NCBI RefSeq assembly: GCF_000429965.1
Contig: NZ_AUCW01000028.1
Span: 1 to 56,194, forward strand
Direction of reading: 5' to 3'
From: Desulfogranum mediterraneum DSM 13871
GTDB lineage: Bacteria; Desulfobacterota; Desulfobulbia; Desulfobulbales; Desulfobulbaceae
DNA length: 56,194 nucleotides
In this document: piece after piece, positions 53,675-56,194 of the stretch
How positions within the stretch are numbered: the stretch's first letter is position 1
Layout of the letters: every line of letters starts with the position of its first letter
The notes under the pieces: model-generated
Databases searched by the model: none
Seen by the model: only the letters and a program-made list of their open reading frames with translations
Told to the model about the DNA's origin: nothing
Made by a program: the position numbers and the translations under genes

Positions 53675-55600
53675 ATGCTTACCTTCAAATCCGCTATGGT
53701 CTGCTTGAAAAAAGGTTTGTCTAAAATTTCCCCAGGGCCTTCGGTCATTTTATTGATAATTTGCCTAATTACAACTGGTTGCGCCCTAATAAAATTACAG
53801 AATGAGAATATCGAAGCCTTATCCTCCACCGTCCTGGTCGGACGTATATCTGCTACCTTTCCAGGTAAGGGGCCCATTATTGTGGCTGCCTACTCGATAG
53901 TTCAGGGAAAAAGAGAGGTTGCCCACTATACCGTCCTGCATGATTCCGGTGAGTACGAACTCATGGTTGCCAAAGGAGATTATTACGTATTTGCGTATTG
54001 GGACAAAAACAGCAATCTCATTTATGACGCAGACGAGCCGGCAGGGCAGTATGGTGGACAAAAAATGGTTACCGCACCGTCTGGAGGAGTTGTTGGGAGC
54101 ATCAATATTTCTATTCCGGAAAAGATTCAAAATATTGAGGTGCCCTTCGGATTTGAAATCTCATCGGTTAAGCCCCGTAAGCTTCACAGTCGGCTTGCGG
54201 GAGCAATAATCGAACTGGATGATGAACGTTTTTCAGAGGAGTATGGGAGCAAAGGCTACTGGGAAGGTGTTTCCTTTTTTAAGGAGTTTGGCGGCAATAT
54301 CTTTTTTATCGAGGAATACGATCCTCAAAAAATACCTATCCTCTTTATACACGGCGCTACAGGCACGCCAAAAGGATGGAAGTATTTTATCGATAACATC
54401 GATAGAACGCGTTTCCAACCATGGTTTTTTTATTATCCAAGCGGGAGCCGCATTCAAAGCATGTCCTATCTGTTGCTTTGGAAGTTACAAAACCTGCAAA
54501 GCAAATATCATTTTGACCAGCTCTATATTACCGCTCACAGCATGGGGGGACTGGTTGCCCGCTCTTTTGTCGTTGACCACAGCGCCAACTTTCCATATGT
54601 ACAACTCCTTGTTTCACTGGCGACCCCTTGGGGAGGCGACGGGATGGCCGAATACGGCGTCAAGCAATCTCCAGCAGTCGTCCCGTGCTGGATTGATATG
54701 CAGCCGGAAAGTCCTTTTATCCAATCTCTATACAGAACAAAGATGCCCGAGACCGTCAGCTTTTATATGTTTTACGGCCATAGGGGTAACCGCAACCCAT
54801 TTCGATCAAATAACGACAGAACTATTGCTTTTTCCAGTCTGTTAGACCGCAGGGCTCAGTCAGAGGCGCAAATGAATTATGCCTTTAATGAGGACCATAC
54901 CAGCATCATTCACAGCAAAGAGGTATTGGAACAGTACAATTCGATCATCAACACCCTTGCCGAAAACCAAGGTACTTCTCCCCGCCAATTAGGAGGATTT
55001 CTTAAGATCCATTTTTCATACGACTATCCCTTCGAAGGAGAAAGGTCGCCTCCTACTCTTATACTGCAGCCCGTTGGCAAAAAGAATGCGGAAACGGTGA
55101 TAGAATTAAGTGCTAATGATAATGGCAGAGTACTTGGCCCTTTCCCAACCGGGGACTACTTGGCAACTTTCGGCGCTTTAACTGCGACCGGAGAGAAATT
55201 TGTGCCGGTTACAATTGAGAATAATAAAACAGGTGAACTGAGGTATAAACTAACCCGTGATAATATAATCTATGGGAGCTTGATATCCCCTTTGCAATCG
55301 GAAGATTGGGTTGCAGGGATGCCATATGAGGCGAACTTCAGGGTAAAATCAATTACATTAAATGGTACAGGTATTGATCGAAAACTCCATGTGCTTGAAG
55401 GGGAAGATGACAATATCTTTGACTATACTCTTTCACGTACTGATTTGTACTACAAAGGACATTTCATTTTCTTTGGGTTGGTCCCTGGAGAATATGAGCT
55501 CATTATCCGTGTGCAAGGCTATAAACCCTTCGTGAAAAGGTGCCTTGTCAGGCCAGACATCCAATTAGATCCTATGCTTATTGAATTGACGCCAGAATAA
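53675..55600 (+). CDS. Lipoprotein alpha/beta hydrolase with flanking beta domains
   Basis: A 641-residue protein. The N-terminal hydrophobic stretch (VILLIICLITTGC) ends in a lipobox-like TTGC at C36. A beta-rich domain (~45-165; VLHDSGEYELMVAKGDYYVFAYWD) resembles carboxypeptidase regulatory-type folds. The hydrolase core has ILFIHGATGTPKGW (oxyanion region, H226), the nucleophile elbow AHSMGGLVAR (S289) and a candidate catalytic His in NEDHTSI (H408). Beta domains follow (~435-640). It may act on lipids or acyl esters at the envelope; substrate not known. AGGA precedes the ATG. AT-rich codon use differs from the rest of the window. Confidence 0.8.
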   Translation: MLTFKSAMVCLKKGLSKISPGPSVILLIICLITTGCALIKLQNENIEALSSTVLVGRISATFPGKGPIIVAAYSIVQGKREVAHYTVLHDSGEYELMVAKGDYYVFAYWDKNSNLIYDADEPAGQYGGQKMVTAPSGGVVGSINISIPEKIQNIEVPFGFEISSVKPRKLHSRLAGAIIELDDERFSEEYGSKGYWEGVSFFKEFGGNIFFIEEYDPQKIPILFIHGATGTPKGWKYFIDNIDRTRFQPWFFYYPSGSRIQSMSYLLLWKLQNLQSKYHFDQLYITAHSMGGLVARSFVVDHSANFPYVQLLVSLATPWGGDGMAEYGVKQSPAVVPCWIDMQPESPFIQSLYRTKMPETVSFYMFYGHRGNRNPFRSNNDRTIAFSSLLDRRAQSEAQMNYAFNEDHTSIIHSKEVLEQYNSIINTLAENQGTSPRQLGGFLKIHFSYDYPFEGERSPPTLILQPVGKKNAETVIELSANDNGRVLGPFPTGDYLATFGALTATGEKFVPVTIENNKTGELRYKLTRDNIIYGSLISPLQSEDWVAGMPYEANFRVKSITLNGTGIDRKLHVLEGEDDNIFDYTLSRTDLYYKGHFIFFGLVPGEYELIIRVQGYKPFVKRCLVRPDIQLDPMLIELTPE

Positions 55601-55862
55601 TGGAGATGGCACTTCTTGTTTCGCATTTTTTAGAAGGGAACAAGGAGGCGAGTCGGCACTTGACACGTGTCGTATTGGTCAGAACATATCGAACATCTCG
55701 GGTCGGGCCGACGCAACAGCTTGTTATTTACTGGTAAACATTCCAAAGATGGTTGTTATTTTGACTTAGCCTTGCAACCATATAATTCAGGACCACAAGA
55801 CCATATCTTTGTTTTGCCTTGTAAAGCAATTCCAACCAACGGTTCCTGTCTCGGGCAGACTT
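55601..55862. other. Intergenic AT-rich stretch before the IS element
   Basis: About 260 bp. A short frame at 55667-55864 (65 codons) has no ribosome-binding site and no family likeness; I do not call it. Nothing else supportable. Confidence 0.4.
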
Positions 55863-55902
55863 AAGGGTTCCTTGAAAATTAAATACAGTAATTCGCAGCA
55901 TC

Positions 55903-55932
55903 TTGACAGTTAACTTGCTGTTTTTGCATAAA
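55903..55932 (+). promoter_or_regulatory. Candidate promoter of the IS5-type transposase
   Basis: TTGACA, 18-bp spacer, CATAAA, about 58 bp upstream of the transposase ATG. Confidence 0.5.
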
Positions 55933-55990
55933 TTTGGTACAATTCTGTCGATTTGAGATCAAGCGGTAACCTTACTCGATGGAGACAACC

Positions 55991-56194
55991 ATGATTCAGC
56001 CCGGCTTTTTCGATCTGCAGGATAGATTGCTCAAAATTGACAAGAATGGTGACCCCCTCGCTAGGCTGAATGAGGTTATTGATTGGGAATTGTTCCGACC
56101 GGCTATCGAAAAAGTCCGCAATAAGAAACGAAAGTCAAACGTTGGCCCCAGAGGATACGATGCGATATTGCTGTTCAAGATCCTTATCCTGCAG
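55991..56194 (+). CDS. IS5-family transposase, N-terminal part
   Basis: The 68 visible codons start MIQPGFFDLQDRLLKI and include LARLNEVIDWELFRPAIEK, KSNVGPRGYDAILLFKILIL. This is the N-terminal DUF772-type region of IS5-family DDE transposases. ATG at 55991 has a GGAG site six bases upstream. The catalytic domain lies past the window edge, so integrity cannot be judged. Confidence 0.88.
   Translation, partial: MIQPGFFDLQDRLLKIDKNGDPLARLNEVIDWELFRPAIEKVRNKKRKSNVGPRGYDAILLFKILILQ

Larger units (their letters stand above)
55863..56194 (+). mobile_element. IS5-type insertion sequence, left end only
   Basis: GGGTTCCTTGAAAATTAAAT at 55864, 127 bp before the transposase start, is the best candidate for its left terminal inverted repeat because it matches the ends of the dispersed repeats. 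It is preceded by TTAA. The right end is outside the window, so the boundary is inferred. Confidence 0.55.

Noticed and set aside
55667-55864. A 65-codon frame just before the IS5-type element
   Set aside because: No ribosome-binding site and no protein-like pattern.

Overview
The window is a chromosomal segment of a Gram-negative anaerobe-type bacterium, most likely a Desulfobacterota member near Desulfobulbales. That placement is inferred from gene content: complete 14-domain complex I with fused NuoCD, class II B12-dependent ribonucleotide reductase, DUF4390-NtrY-NtrX, DUF4105/DUF3015 and dsbA-phoH-ybeY-pdxJ. No sulfate-reduction marker gene lies in the window, so it is not proven. Most of the window is GC-rich housekeeping DNA. 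Both edges are mobile DNA, and the last ~3 kb is visibly AT-richer and looks acquired.

Layout. 1-327: left end of an IS66-type element. 492-14700: minus-strand nuoA-B-CD-E-F-G-H-I-J-K-L-M-N, then a CBS-domain protein and a terminator; the promoter, an 18-bp dyad and a leader hairpin lie at 14578-14700. 14701-21380: non-coding DNA with a dispersed repeat, glgB, and a 1212-residue coiled-coil OmpA-domain envelope protein. 21404-24660: TSUP permease, DUF445 membrane protein, HAD phosphatase. 25087-29667: ftsE-ftsX-envC-like-ctpA, a cell-division/peptidoglycan module. 29700-34880: era, RNase II-type nuclease, rfbC, rfbB, DUF134 regulator. 35460-40967: DUF4390, NtrY-type kinase, NtrX-type sigma-54 activator, hemB. 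41079-47532: VanZ-like, SEC-C protein, nrdJ with a structured leader, DUF4105 protein, DUF3015-like lipoprotein. 48170-51233: dsbA-like, phoH-like, and a single ORF joining YbeY and PdxJ. 51362-52782: K+ channel and tRNA-Leu(UAA). 52792-56194: terminators, a structured non-coding stretch, a decayed ORF, a lipoprotein alpha/beta hydrolase, and the start of an IS5-type element.

Themes. The genes form respiratory energy conservation (Nuo), envelope growth and division (FtsEX/EnvC/CtpA, OmpA-like, NtrYX), RNA and ribosome metabolism (Era, RNase, PhoH, YbeY), and cofactor/nucleotide supply (HemB, PdxJ, NrdJ).

The most notable unexplained signals are: (i) a family of 35-190 bp dispersed repeats whose ends resemble GGGTACCTTGAAAAA and match the putative left end of the IS5-type element at the window's right edge, suggesting MITE-like derivatives; (ii) an in-frame YbeY-PdxJ fusion with an internal ribosome-binding site at the junction; (iii) a cloverleaf-like leader before nrdJ; (iv) twelve exact-length 14-residue repeats in the coiled-coil OmpA protein; (v) a hairpin presenting a Shine-Dalgarno sequence and a four-codon minigene upstream of that protein.
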